From the NCBI GenBank assembly GCA_017435245.1, contig JAFSFK010000026.1:1-17169 (forward strand): DNA of 17,169 nt, written 5' to 3'. The first letter of the stretch is position 1. The number at the start of each line of letters is the position of its first letter. Under the pieces are notes generated by a model that was not told where the DNA came from, did no database searches, and saw nothing but the letters and a program-made list of their open reading frames with translations. Of the stretch, positions 5,889-12,952 are shown piece by piece. The position numbers and the translations under genes are program-made. The stretch comes from Oscillospiraceae bacterium. Its GTDB lineage: Bacteria > Bacillota > Clostridia > Oscillospirales > Oscillospiraceae.

Positions 5889-7877
5889 ATGAAGCAAGGA
5901 AACCGAATTCCGTGGATCGATGTAGCAAAAGGCATCTGTATGATAGCGGTAATCGCCGGTCATATGGGTGTAAAGGCTATCAATCTTGTCGTATTTTCTT
6001 TTCATCTGACCGTCTTTTTTATCTTGAGCGGATACACGCTGAAGAACAATTTCAGTCTGGACAGCTTGACCAAACGCTTCAGAAGTTTGATGGTCCCATA
6101 TTTTGTAACCTGCTTTGCAGTTACTGTAATGGATGCTATCAATCTAATATTACTTTCCGGAGAAACAAGCTTCCTGGCTATTACGAAAAAAATCGGATAC
6201 GATATTACCAGAAGCCTTATGGCCTCCGGTACATTCAAAAATTTTGGTTCCATCGACTTTGGCGGTCACATTGGTGCGATCTGGTATCTTCCTGCTACCT
6301 TTTTTGCAGTATCCATCGCCCAGGCCTTGTTGAAGTATGTTCCCCGGCGGGGACATCGATATGCGATCTCTGCCGCCTGCGCCATATGCGCCTGTCTTAC
6401 TTCTACCTATTTGTGGCTGCCCTTTAGCATCCAGTCGGGAATGCTTGCGGTTCCGCTGGTCTTGCTGGGCTACGATCTAAAACAGGAAGATCTCCTAAAG
6501 CACTTAACCCTGCCCCGTGCACTGATATGTCTTGCTGTCTTTATTGCCGGAGTCATTTGGAAAAAGACCCTGATCTATTATGTTACAGCCTATATGACTG
6601 ACTATCTGATATCGACGATCTGTGCCCTTGCCTCCAGCCTTTTCGTAATCTACATCTCCCAAAAGCTGGAAAAGAGCAAAGCGTTGGCATGGATCGGCCG
6701 AAACAGTATTTTCTTTCTGTGCGTACACCTTTTTGAAATGGAAACGATGGGCACCTGGTTCCGCCGTTTTCTGGCGCTGATAAAACTCCCGGTCAATACC
6801 GCAACTCTGTTTTTGGTCAGATTCCTATTCATTTCTGCCATCGCATTTGTTCTCGTGCTGTTTAAAAACCGTCGCAGAAAAGAAATACAGCCAATCACCG
6901 GTCCCCGTGATCTGGCTTTGGATGTAGCAAAAGCCGGCCTGATCATTTTGATGATCGTTGGTCATTTTGCGATTGACGAACGCTTCCGGAAAATCATTTA
7001 CAGCTTTCATATGGCTGCCTTTGTCTTTTTTTCTGGCTATTATTTTCATCCGGAAACAAGCCACAATCTGTTCAAAGCAATTTGGAAACAGATCAAACAG
7101 TTCTTGCTGCCATACGCATTGTTTGGCATTGCATATATCCTGCTGACCAACAACGGATTATTGACGGAGCTAAAAACCCTCGCTCTTGGTCTCAGCTTCT
7201 CTAAAAACATCTTTGCTGACATCCCCTCCATTGGTCCTGTCTATTTTATACTGCTTCTATTTTTGACAAAGGTCATCTATTTGTTCATCGATCGCTTTTG
7301 CCCAAAGGAACACTGGAAGGCCGCAGTCGTTCTGGTTCTGTCCTTGTTTGGACAGTTTCTCGGACATAAGGGTTGGTGGCTGCCCTGGAGCGCAGACTGT
7401 TCATTGTACGCATTGGCGTTCTATTATATCGGTCACTGCTTCAAAAAATATGGGATCATGGAGTATCTGTGCCGGAGAAACTTTTCCTATTTTGTTTTAA
7501 GCTGTATTTGGGCATATATGGTCCACAAGGGAAGTATGGAAATAGCGGTTCGCAATTATGGAGCGTACGGTTTAACACTTATGGGCGCAGTAAGTGCATG
7601 TGTCCTGGTATATATGTGCTGCCAATATATATGCGCAACATGGAACCGTAGGATTATTTACCTGCTTTGTCAAATTGGAAAACACACATTGTCCATTCTT
7701 GTCGTTCACAGGCTCCTTTCCAGGCATATTGGAAATATTATTTCTTTATGCTTTTCCAAGGACAGTGTGTATTATGTCGTTTTGACCATTTTGGCACAGG
7801 TGTTCCTGGGGGTTTTGATCGGCAGTCTGATTGCATATATTCGTCCAAAAAACACCAAAGCGATCGCACCTACTTAA
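5889..7877 (+). CDS. Tandem two-domain membrane acyltransferase (acyltransferase 3 / NolL-like)
   Basis: A 662-residue polytopic membrane protein, about twice the usual length of a single acyltransferase-3 (PF01757-type) protein. It contains two complete copies of the fold. Copy 1 (about 8-325) has WIDVAKGICMIAVIAGH (His25), FSFH...FFILSGY (37-49), IWYLPATFF (131-139) and IGRNSIFFLCVH (269-280). Copy 2 (about 340-655) has LALDVAKAGLIILMIVGH (His359), YSFHMAAFVFFSGY (371-384), VYFILLLF (451-458) and IGKHTLSILVVH (596-607). The short motifs resemble the fucose 4-O-acetylase/NolL group (COG3594), which acetylates sugars of surface glycans at the membrane. Target glycan is unknown and no glycan locus is nearby. 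Wobble positions look more AT-rich than in neighbours. GGGAG precedes the ATG. Confidence 0.88.
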   Translation: MKQGNRIPWIDVAKGICMIAVIAGHMGVKAINLVVFSFHLTVFFILSGYTLKNNFSLDSLTKRFRSLMVPYFVTCFAVTVMDAINLILLSGETSFLAITKKIGYDITRSLMASGTFKNFGSIDFGGHIGAIWYLPATFFAVSIAQALLKYVPRRGHRYAISAACAICACLTSTYLWLPFSIQSGMLAVPLVLLGYDLKQEDLLKHLTLPRALICLAVFIAGVIWKKTLIYYVTAYMTDYLISTICALASSLFVIYISQKLEKSKALAWIGRNSIFFLCVHLFEMETMGTWFRRFLALIKLPVNTATLFLVRFLFISAIAFVLVLFKNRRRKEIQPITGPRDLALDVAKAGLIILMIVGHFAIDERFRKIIYSFHMAAFVFFSGYYFHPETSHNLFKAIWKQIKQFLLPYALFGIAYILLTNNGLLTELKTLALGLSFSKNIFADIPSIGPVYFILLLFLTKVIYLFIDRFCPKEHWKAAVVLVLSLFGQFLGHKGWWLPWSADCSLYALAFYYIGHCFKKYGIMEYLCRRNFSYFVLSCIWAYMVHKGSMEIAVRNYGAYGLTLMGAVSACVLVYMCCQYICATWNRRIIYLLCQIGKHTLSILVVHRLLSRHIGNIISLCFSKDSVYYVVLTILAQVFLGVLIGSLIAYIRPKNTKAIAPT

Positions 7878-7881
7878 TTAC

Positions 7882-7920
7882 AACTCCGCAGTACAGAAAC
7901 TCTGTGCTGCGGAGTTTTTT
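7882..7920. terminator. Bidirectional intrinsic terminator between convergent genes
   Basis: A 15-bp stem with one G-U pair (AACTCCGCAGTACAG 7882-7896 with 7902-7916) and a 5-base loop is followed by TTTTTT on the plus strand. It lies between the stop codons of the acyltransferase gene and the minus-strand Ig/SLH gene. The minus-strand side lacks an equally good T-tract, so it may serve mainly the plus strand. Confidence 0.88.
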
Positions 7921-7928
7921 ATCCAAAC

Positions 7929-9149
7929 TTACTGCTGCATACGGAAAACCGCCATGCCGGGCGCATCCATAGCCAGCTGATTCACCTGGTACAGCACTCG
8001 GGCGGTATCGGCACGGGTAAGCTCCTCCACTCCGGTCAAAGCAATGCCGTTGTCCTGCATCACCGTCAGAGAGGCCGCCGCCCAGGCAGGTACCTCAATT
8101 GCGTTTTCCTGTGCAGACGCTTCCAGAACCTCCTGGGTCACAGACAGGTCCAGAGCATTCTGCAGCATTACAGCAGCTTCTGCGCCGGTAATGGGTGCAT
8201 CCGCACCAAAGCTCTCAGCATCGGGCAGACGCTCCGTCAAACCGGAACGCATTGCCGCTGTCAAATAGGGTCTGAGCCACTGGGGTGTCTCCTCCGGCAC
8301 AGCGGTCAGTGCTGTATTCTCTGTGGGAATATCCAGAAGTTCCACCATCATCGCCAGGAACTCCCCCCGGCTGACAGTCTTATCCGGGCGAAAACAGCTC
8401 TGCCCGTTCACGCTCTCACCCACAAACAGACCGGTATTGCGCATCCATTCTGCCTCAAACTGGCAATCCATGCCTACCGTATCGGTATACTGACGGGCAT
8501 CGTTGGGCTTCAGGATCTGCACCGTAACGGTTGCCTCCCGGGAGACATTCCCCGCCGGGTCTGTCACGGTGTAAGTGAAGGAATCCACACCCACCTTGTT
8601 CTTCTTGGGTGTATAGGTGAAGCTGCCGTCCGCTCCCAACTCCACATCTCCCCGCTTGGGCGGACGGATCAGGGTATAAGTCAGCGCTTCTCCCTCCGGG
8701 TCGTTGGCCTTCAGCTTGCCCTCATTGGGGACATTTTTGTAGGTCTCCAGGGCACTGTCCTGGGCCAAGGGTGCTTTATCCTCCTTGCCCCGGATATTGA
8801 TGGTCATTGCGGCGCACTGCTCCACCCGGTTATCATAAATGGGCAGATAAGAGATCACAGCCTGCGCATCATCATCCTTACGCACAGGGCAAAAGGTCAT
8901 CCGGGCGATCTGATCTGCGGTAAGGATATCCCCTTCACGGAGGATCCGGTGATCCAGCATCACCACACCCTGTTCACCGGGAAGCGCTGTGATGCAGATT
9001 CCTGCCAGCTGCTCCTCGGACAAGGCAAAATCCTGGGGGGTAAAGCAATAGGTGGCGTCGCAGTCCACCTCCGCCGCCAGCACACCGGTACCCGCTCCCA
9101 GCAAGCAGGCCAGCACCAGCACAAGGCAAACAAAACGAACACGGAACAT
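7929..9149 (-). CDS. Secreted protein with cadherin/Ig-like repeats and C-terminal S-layer homology region
   Basis: A 406-residue exported protein. The ATG at 9149 is chosen because AGGAGG (9158-9163) lies 8 nt upstream and it begins a clear signal peptide (MFRVRFVCLVLVLACLLGAG...VLA, cleavage near Ala25-26); an upstream in-frame start at 9194 would put 15 polar residues ahead of it. Residues 45-120 look like a degenerate tandem Ig/cadherin-like module (GDILTADQIARMTFCPV); 128-213 is a typical one (NDPEGEALTYTL, GDVEL, GSFTYTPKKNKVGVDSFTYTVTD). Residues 225-395 form about three degenerate SLH repeats (FRPDKTVSRGEFLAMMVELL; ITGAEAAVMLQNAL; LTRADTARVLYQV), which anchor proteins to secondary cell wall polymer. 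An adhesive or wall-bound role is inferred; no catalytic domain is seen. Confidence 0.85.
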   Translation of the reverse strand: MFRVRFVCLVLVLACLLGAGTGVLAAEVDCDATYCFTPQDFALSEEQLAGICITALPGEQGVVMLDHRILREGDILTADQIARMTFCPVRKDDDAQAVISYLPIYDNRVEQCAAMTINIRGKEDKAPLAQDSALETYKNVPNEGKLKANDPEGEALTYTLIRPPKRGDVELGADGSFTYTPKKNKVGVDSFTYTVTDPAGNVSREATVTVQILKPNDARQYTDTVGMDCQFEAEWMRNTGLFVGESVNGQSCFRPDKTVSRGEFLAMMVELLDIPTENTALTAVPEETPQWLRPYLTAAMRSGLTERLPDAESFGADAPITGAEAAVMLQNALDLSVTQEVLEASAQENAIEVPAWAAASLTVMQDNGIALTGVEELTRADTARVLYQVNQLAMDAPGMAVFRMQQ

Positions 9150-9277
9150 ATCTATAACCTCCTGTATTTGGTGTTCGCAGGTATTGTTTGCCAAAGGTAT
9201 AAAAAATATGCAGGCTCTGGAAATTTTACCAAAGCTATGCTAAAATAATTTTATCAAAAACCGAAAGGGAGATTCTT
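9150..9277. other. Divergent intergenic region between the Ig/SLH and DUF4432 genes
   Basis: This AT-rich 128-bp stretch must hold promoters for both directions. Candidate boxes are weak: on the plus strand TAAAAT near 9240, and on the minus strand TTGGTA with TATTTT about 18 bp further. Strong ribosome binding sites are present on both sides (AGGAGG for the minus gene, AAAGGGAG for the plus gene). No repeat copy lies here. Confidence 0.4.
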
Positions 9278-10255
9278 ATGGAAAAACTGCAAAAAAGCGG
9301 ATATCTGTGCCATCCCATGCAGGCCTATACCCTGCGCCGGGTGACCCTGAGTGAGGGCAAGGCCAAGGGTGCATCTGTGATCGAGGTCTGCACCGCAGGC
9401 GGTCTGCAGGTGGATATTTTCCCCGACAGCGGTCTGGACATCGGTCAGGTCCGCTATAAGGGCAACAATATGGCCTTTATCTGCAAGAACGGCTATGACA
9501 GTCCCGCTGTGTTCATTCCCCACCAATCCAACTTCCTCAATACCTATCCCGGCGGTATGATGTATACCTGCGGTCTGCGCAATGTGGGGCCGGCCAGTCA
9601 GGATGGCAACGAGTACCACGAAAATCACGGTCGGTATCACGGCCTGGCCGCTGAACAGGTCGGTGCCTATGTGGAGGATGACACCATCATCATCCGGGGC
9701 GTTATTCGGGAGAGTGCGCTGTTCGGTCACTGCCTGCAGGTTTCCCGTGTGATCCGCATACCCATTTTCGGAGCCAAAATCACGGTTTCTGACGAGCTTA
9801 CCAATCTTGCCCATCAGGATCAGGAATATATGCTCCTGTACCACTGCAATTTCGGTTACCCCTTCCTGTCTGAGAAAGCGCACCTGGAATTCCCCGAGAA
9901 GCGCAAAACCACCGCAAGAACCCCCTTTGCGGAAAACTATCTGGGCAGGGAGCATACCTTTGTGGCACCCATTCCCGGCGAGGAGGAACGCTGCTACTTC
10001 CACGAGGATATGGAGCATAAGGTTTCTCTGGTCAACGAGTCTCTGGCCACCAAAATGACTATGACCTGGAGTGAGACTTTGCCCATTCTGGTCCAGTGGC
10101 GGACCATGGCCAGCGGCGACTATGCACTGGGACTGGAACCCACCAACAACTATATCAACGGCCGTTCTGAAGAACGCAAAAACGGTACACTGCCTGTGAT
10201 CAAAGCCCACGAAACGGTGAAAACTGAAGTATCCTTCCAATTCGAGACCATCTGA
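9278..10255 (+). CDS. DUF4432-family protein, aldose 1-epimerase-like
   Basis: A 325-residue cytoplasmic protein with AAAGGGAG before the ATG. The beta-rich sequence fits the galactose-mutarotase-like superfamily: a HGRYHG motif at 117-122, YHCNFGYP at 188-195 and YALGLEPTN at 282-290. In aldose 1-epimerases two histidines and a late glutamate act as acid and base; here His117 or His121, His189 and Glu287 are the likely counterparts. The arrangement and the 'DIFPDSGLDIGQVRYKGN' N-terminal motif match DUF4432 proteins, whose sugar substrate is not established. There is no sugar catabolic gene beside it, so the substrate cannot be inferred from context. It is monocistronic, with a terminator 7 nt after the stop. 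Confidence 0.85.
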   Translation: MEKLQKSGYLCHPMQAYTLRRVTLSEGKAKGASVIEVCTAGGLQVDIFPDSGLDIGQVRYKGNNMAFICKNGYDSPAVFIPHQSNFLNTYPGGMMYTCGLRNVGPASQDGNEYHENHGRYHGLAAEQVGAYVEDDTIIIRGVIRESALFGHCLQVSRVIRIPIFGAKITVSDELTNLAHQDQEYMLLYHCNFGYPFLSEKAHLEFPEKRKTTARTPFAENYLGREHTFVAPIPGEEERCYFHEDMEHKVSLVNESLATKMTMTWSETLPILVQWRTMASGDYALGLEPTNNYINGRSEERKNGTLPVIKAHETVKTEVSFQFETI

Positions 10256-10261
10256 ACCAAG

Positions 10262-10290
10262 CGGGGCTGACCTTTCGGTCAGCCCCGTTG
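10262..10290 (+). terminator. Intrinsic terminator after the DUF4432 gene
   Basis: A perfect 11-bp stem (CGGGGCTGACC 10262-10272 with 10277-10287) and TTTC loop lies 6 nt after the stop codon. The T-tract is poor (TTGCTGTG), so efficiency is uncertain. Confidence 0.78.
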
Positions 10291-10296
10291 CTGTGT

Positions 10297-10474
10297 AAAT
10301 TCCAGTTTATCGAGCCGTTGGCTCGATAAAAATGGATAATGGACAATTGATAATTGATAATGATTGTGTCGCCTACGGCGACTATTTAAATCATTTTCCG
10401 GAGGAAAATACCTTAATTATCCATTATACATTATCCATTATCAATTCGTTTATCGGTACGATAAACTGGAATTT
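10297..10474. repeat. Palindromic repeat element, copy C (178 bp, composite)
   Basis: Outer arms AAATTCCAGTTTATCG (10297-10312) and its perfect complement (10459-10474) enclose further nested pairs: TTATCGAGCC-gtt-GGCTCGATAA (10307-10329), an AT-rich inverted pair built of TGGATAATGGACAATTGATA-like units on the left and ATTATCCATTATC-like units on the right (about 10333-10445), GTCGCC-tac-GGCGAC (10368-10382) and ATTTTCC-gga-GGAAAAT (10393-10409). It fills the space between the convergent DUF4432 and S26 peptidase genes. No credible protein frame is inside. Confidence 0.88.
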
Positions 10475-10485
10475 GATACATAAAC

Positions 10486-10519
10486 AAAAACAGCGGCTGA
10501 AAAACAGCCGCTGTTTTTT
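10486..10519. terminator. Bidirectional terminator at the end of the pqqD-S26 transcript
   Basis: A 9-bp GC-rich stem (CAGCGGCTG 10491-10499 with 10505-10513) and AAAAA loop is flanked by AAAAA on the left and TTTTTT on the right, so it can work on both strands. The minus-strand S26 gene stop codon (10518-10520) overlaps the right flank. Confidence 0.87.
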
Positions 10520-10985
10520 ATTTGCCAAACAATCTTAATACACGGGCACGCAGGCCACGCCAGCACTTCCGGGGAAAACGGGTATAATGCCACACCCGGC
10601 AGTAAAGCTTATAGCCCCAGTGATCCGCTTCCCAGCGCTTTTCGCCCCGGTAAAAGGCGGTAACCACACCGATCATCTGGTCGTGGGTAAGTCCCTTTTC
10701 CGGCTGAAACTGATTGTCCCCGATACAGGTATAGGTATCTGCCACTCTGACGATCCGATGGAGCACATAATGTCCATCCCTGCGCTGATACAGAGGTAAG
10801 TCGAATTTTCTCAGTTTTTCCGGCAACGGTCCCAGCTCAACGGTGTCAATACCCTGACGAATCATCGGCAGCATACTGACCCCCTTGGGACCAAACCGTA
10901 CCCGTCCGCCCTCAGCAAACCGCTGACGAAACAGCGGCACCAGCGCATCCAGGCCAAGCTCTTTTTTATCAGGCGAGGAAGTCAT
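10518..10985 (-). CDS. S24/S26-family peptidase, signal-peptidase-I-like and without a membrane anchor
   Basis: A 155-residue protein starting at the ATG at 10985, inside the last codons of the upstream PqqD gene (17-nt overlap, suggesting translational coupling). It shows the signal peptidase fold landmarks: FGPKGVSMLPMI with Ser37 as nucleophile, YVLHRIVRV with His76 where bacterial SPase I has a general-base lysine, and IGDNQFQPEKGLTHDQMIGVV (Gly-Asp-Asn 89-91). A Ser-His pair is known from the ER/SipW/archaeal subtype. No N-terminal membrane anchor is present; the C-terminus (about 124-155) is basic and aromatic and could sit at the membrane face. S26-like proteins paired with PqqD-like proteins occur in RiPP gene clusters, so precursor processing is a plausible but unproven role. 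Confidence 0.82.
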   Translation of the reverse strand: MTSSPDKKELGLDALVPLFRQRFAEGGRVRFGPKGVSMLPMIRQGIDTVELGPLPEKLRKFDLPLYQRRDGHYVLHRIVRVADTYTCIGDNQFQPEKGLTHDQMIGVVTAFYRGEKRWEADHWGYKLYCRVWHYTRFPRKCWRGLRARVLRLFGK

Positions 10986-11229
10986 TTTCGACCAACTTCT
11001 CCACAAAGCCATCCACGCACTCCTGTGCGGTTCCCCGGTCAATGCCGTACTCACCCAGCAGCGCATCGATCAGTGCTTCCTTAGTGGTCTCCTTCTCCAG
11101 CAGTTCCCACAGGAAACGGGCAGTGCTGTTGAGGGTGATCATCATGTTCATATCCAGATCATCACCGGTGGGCAGTACCACGGTTTCACCGGCGACCTCC
11201 TGAAGAACAAATCCTTCTTTCAGCTTCAT
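10969..11229 (-). CDS. PqqD-family protein (RiPP recognition element fold)
   Basis: An 86-residue protein, the usual size of stand-alone PqqD, with AAAGGAG before the ATG. The sequence follows the PqqD pattern: an N-terminal strand (KEGFVLQEVAGETVVLPTG), then ITLNSTARFLWELLE, TKEALIDALLGEYGI and a last helix VDGFVEKLVENDFLA. PqqD folds bind leader peptides of ribosomally made peptides and deliver them to modifying enzymes, most often radical SAM proteins. No radical SAM gene, ABC exporter or obvious precursor peptide is in the window. The downstream peptidase gene overlaps its 3' end. It has its own near-consensus promoter but could also be read through from the upstream M30 gene, as no clear terminator separates them. 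Confidence 0.88.
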   Translation of the reverse strand: MKLKEGFVLQEVAGETVVLPTGDDLDMNMMITLNSTARFLWELLEKETTKEALIDALLGEYGIDRGTAQECVDGFVEKLVENDFLA

Positions 11230-11260
11230 AAAAATTCTCCTTTTTACAGATTTTTACCAT

Positions 11261-11289
11261 ATTGTAACAGATTATCCTCCCGTTTTCAA
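11261..11289 (-). promoter_or_regulatory. Sigma-A promoter for the pqqD-S26 pair
   Basis: Read on the minus strand, TTGAAA (11289-11284) and TACAAT (11266-11261) are separated by 17 bp, ending 31 bp before the PqqD start codon. The -35 box lies only 20 bp after the stop codon of the M30 gene. Confidence 0.75.
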
Positions 11290-11308
11290 GGGGGATCCCA
11301 GAAAAAGC

Positions 11309-12952
11309 TTATTGATAGATCAGTGCGGTCACAGGCTCAAAATCAGCATTCAGGCCCACATAGATCAGGCCCTCATCCGCATCCGCAGGAATGGTGTAGC
11401 TGTCGCCCTGCAGGGCTACGATGATCCGTCCGCCGCCCTCGATGGTGGCAGCATTGATCTGATTATACAGCAGGTCCCGTCCGTCAACCAAACTGAAAGC
11501 CTCGGGATCGGTGTCATCCTTGCTCAGCAGCTCCAGATAGAACTGCAGTGTCAGCTTGCTGAGCCATTCCTCGTAGAAGCTGTCAAAGAGGATGGCATCA
11601 GGATAAGAAATGCTGTCATCGATGGCCAAGCGGACATTCAGGGGAAATGCCTCTGCCAGAGCCTCGGCATCACACAGCGTGTCGGAGTAACTGCCTCTCC
11701 AGTAGCTGTGGAAGTTGGAGAACACATCTTCGCCTGCCAGACCGGCCATATACTCAGCATACAGATACACAGAGCCATATACACCAAAGTCGGTGGCAGT
11801 AGAACTGAAGTTGTACATTGACTGGCCGTTGCGGATAAGCTCGCCCTGCCGGAAGGCATCCAGATGACCGCCGTTCTCGTCGTTCTTCACGCCGGGATAC
11901 AGCACTTCCTCGATGTAGCCGGACATTGCCTCATTGATCCACACGGGGCAGATGTTCATATCAATGGTTTCAAAGGCATTGGTGGCGCAGATCAGATGCT
12001 GGAACTCGTGCGCCATCGTAGAGCGCATAAAGGTCTGCATCTGCTCATAAGCGGTGTAGCTGCCGTTGATGTGGAGGATATCCAGATCCAAATTGAGACC
12101 GTAGCTGAATATCTGATCCATAGTCACTTCGTCATGGGCATACAGATCTGAGTAGCTGAAACAACCACCGATACCATCCGGCATAGGGTAATACAGAAGA
12201 TTCACCTTACCGCCGTACTGAGAGAACCGGGGCTGGCCGAAGGTCTGGGTCACATTGGGATAGATATAAGTATCAAACTGCGTACCATAGTCAAGAATGA
12301 TCTCTTCGCTGATCTCGCAGTCCGCTACCCAGATGTTGCAGTTGGTACCGGCATAGCGGCAGGTAAACGTACGCAAGATCCGGGGATTATCTATAGAAAG
12401 GTTGTCGTAGCAGTAGAAGCTCTCCGTATCTCCCACCTGGAAGGGCTCGATCATCGCATTGGAGCGGGATCCTTCGCCGCCCAGCTGATCAAAGGGAACA
12501 TTTTCATTCAGCTTGCCCTGGTCTGCACCAATATAGGTCACAGGATTTTCCAGACCGCCCTTGTTAAGATCCACCTCCACCTGCATACCCAAGTTGCCGG
12601 TGCTGAGGCCCGTACTCAGATAAGGATAGTCCTCATCATACACGTCGGGATTGTAGATCATCACATAGCGTACAGCGTCCATATCACCGGCTACCACATC
12701 GGTCGTCGTATTTACCCCATAGCTTTTCACAGGAACGATTTCCTCGGGAAGCTGAGGCACATACTCCGTAGGCTCCTCCTCATCCTCCCCGTTCATCACG
12801 TCCCAGTTGATACCAACAGTGGGCAGTGTGCCGAAATCAAACTGGTTTGCCTGATCCTCTGTCACAGGCGTATCCTTGCCGGACAGGGCGCAGCCTGTAA
12901 GCAGTGCGGCTGCCATCAGTGCTGCCATTGTCCATAATACGATTTTTTTCAT
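11309..12952 (-). CDS. Surface lipoprotein zinc metalloprotease, M30 (hyicolysin)-like
   Basis: A 547-residue exported lipoprotein: a signal peptide ending in the lipobox LLTGC (Cys21), an acidic low-complexity linker (51-75), and a catalytic region with HEFQH at 315-319 followed by PVWINEAMSGYIEE (336-349). HExxH binds zinc with Glu316 as catalytic base; Glu341 is a likely third ligand. The spacing and the 'WINEAMS' motif resemble family M30 proteases. Its ATG overlaps the stop codon of the C11 gene (ATGA), so the two are translationally coupled. Cys181, 198, 205, 212, 264, 322 and 335 are numerous for a secreted Firmicute protein. Substrate is unknown; a role in extracellular or surface protein degradation is inferred. 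Family call is by motif only. Confidence 0.83.
   Translation of the reverse strand: MKKIVLWTMAALMAAALLTGCALSGKDTPVTEDQANQFDFGTLPTVGINWDVMNGEDEEEPTEYVPQLPEEIVPVKSYGVNTTTDVVAGDMDAVRYVMIYNPDVYDEDYPYLSTGLSTGNLGMQVEVDLNKGGLENPVTYIGADQGKLNENVPFDQLGGEGSRSNAMIEPFQVGDTESFYCYDNLSIDNPRILRTFTCRYAGTNCNIWVADCEISEEIILDYGTQFDTYIYPNVTQTFGQPRFSQYGGKVNLLYYPMPDGIGGCFSYSDLYAHDEVTMDQIFSYGLNLDLDILHINGSYTAYEQMQTFMRSTMAHEFQHLICATNAFETIDMNICPVWINEAMSGYIEEVLYPGVKNDENGGHLDAFRQGELIRNGQSMYNFSSTATDFGVYGSVYLYAEYMAGLAGEDVFSNFHSYWRGSYSDTLCDAEALAEAFPLNVRLAIDDSISYPDAILFDSFYEEWLSKLTLQFYLELLSKDDTDPEAFSLVDGRDLLYNQINAATIEGGGRIIVALQGDSYTIPADADEGLIYVGLNADFEPVTALIYQ

Noticed and set aside
4947..6005. 352-codon minus-strand frame across thiT and the acyltransferase start
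   Set aside because: It runs through two convincing plus-strand features, including a promoter, and its translation is His/Gln-rich shadow sequence with no family resemblance.
9254..10240. 328-codon minus-strand frame opposite the DUF4432 gene
   Set aside because: The plus-strand frame has a ribosome binding site and recognisable motifs; the antisense frame has neither.
10332..10538. 68-codon plus-strand frame inside repeat copy C
   Set aside because: It lies entirely within the palindromic element and terminator, lacks a ribosome binding site and translates repeat sequence.
11230..11308. Small precursor peptide gene upstream of PqqD
   Set aside because: The 79-nt gap holds a promoter and ribosome binding site and has no start codon with a credible peptide frame.
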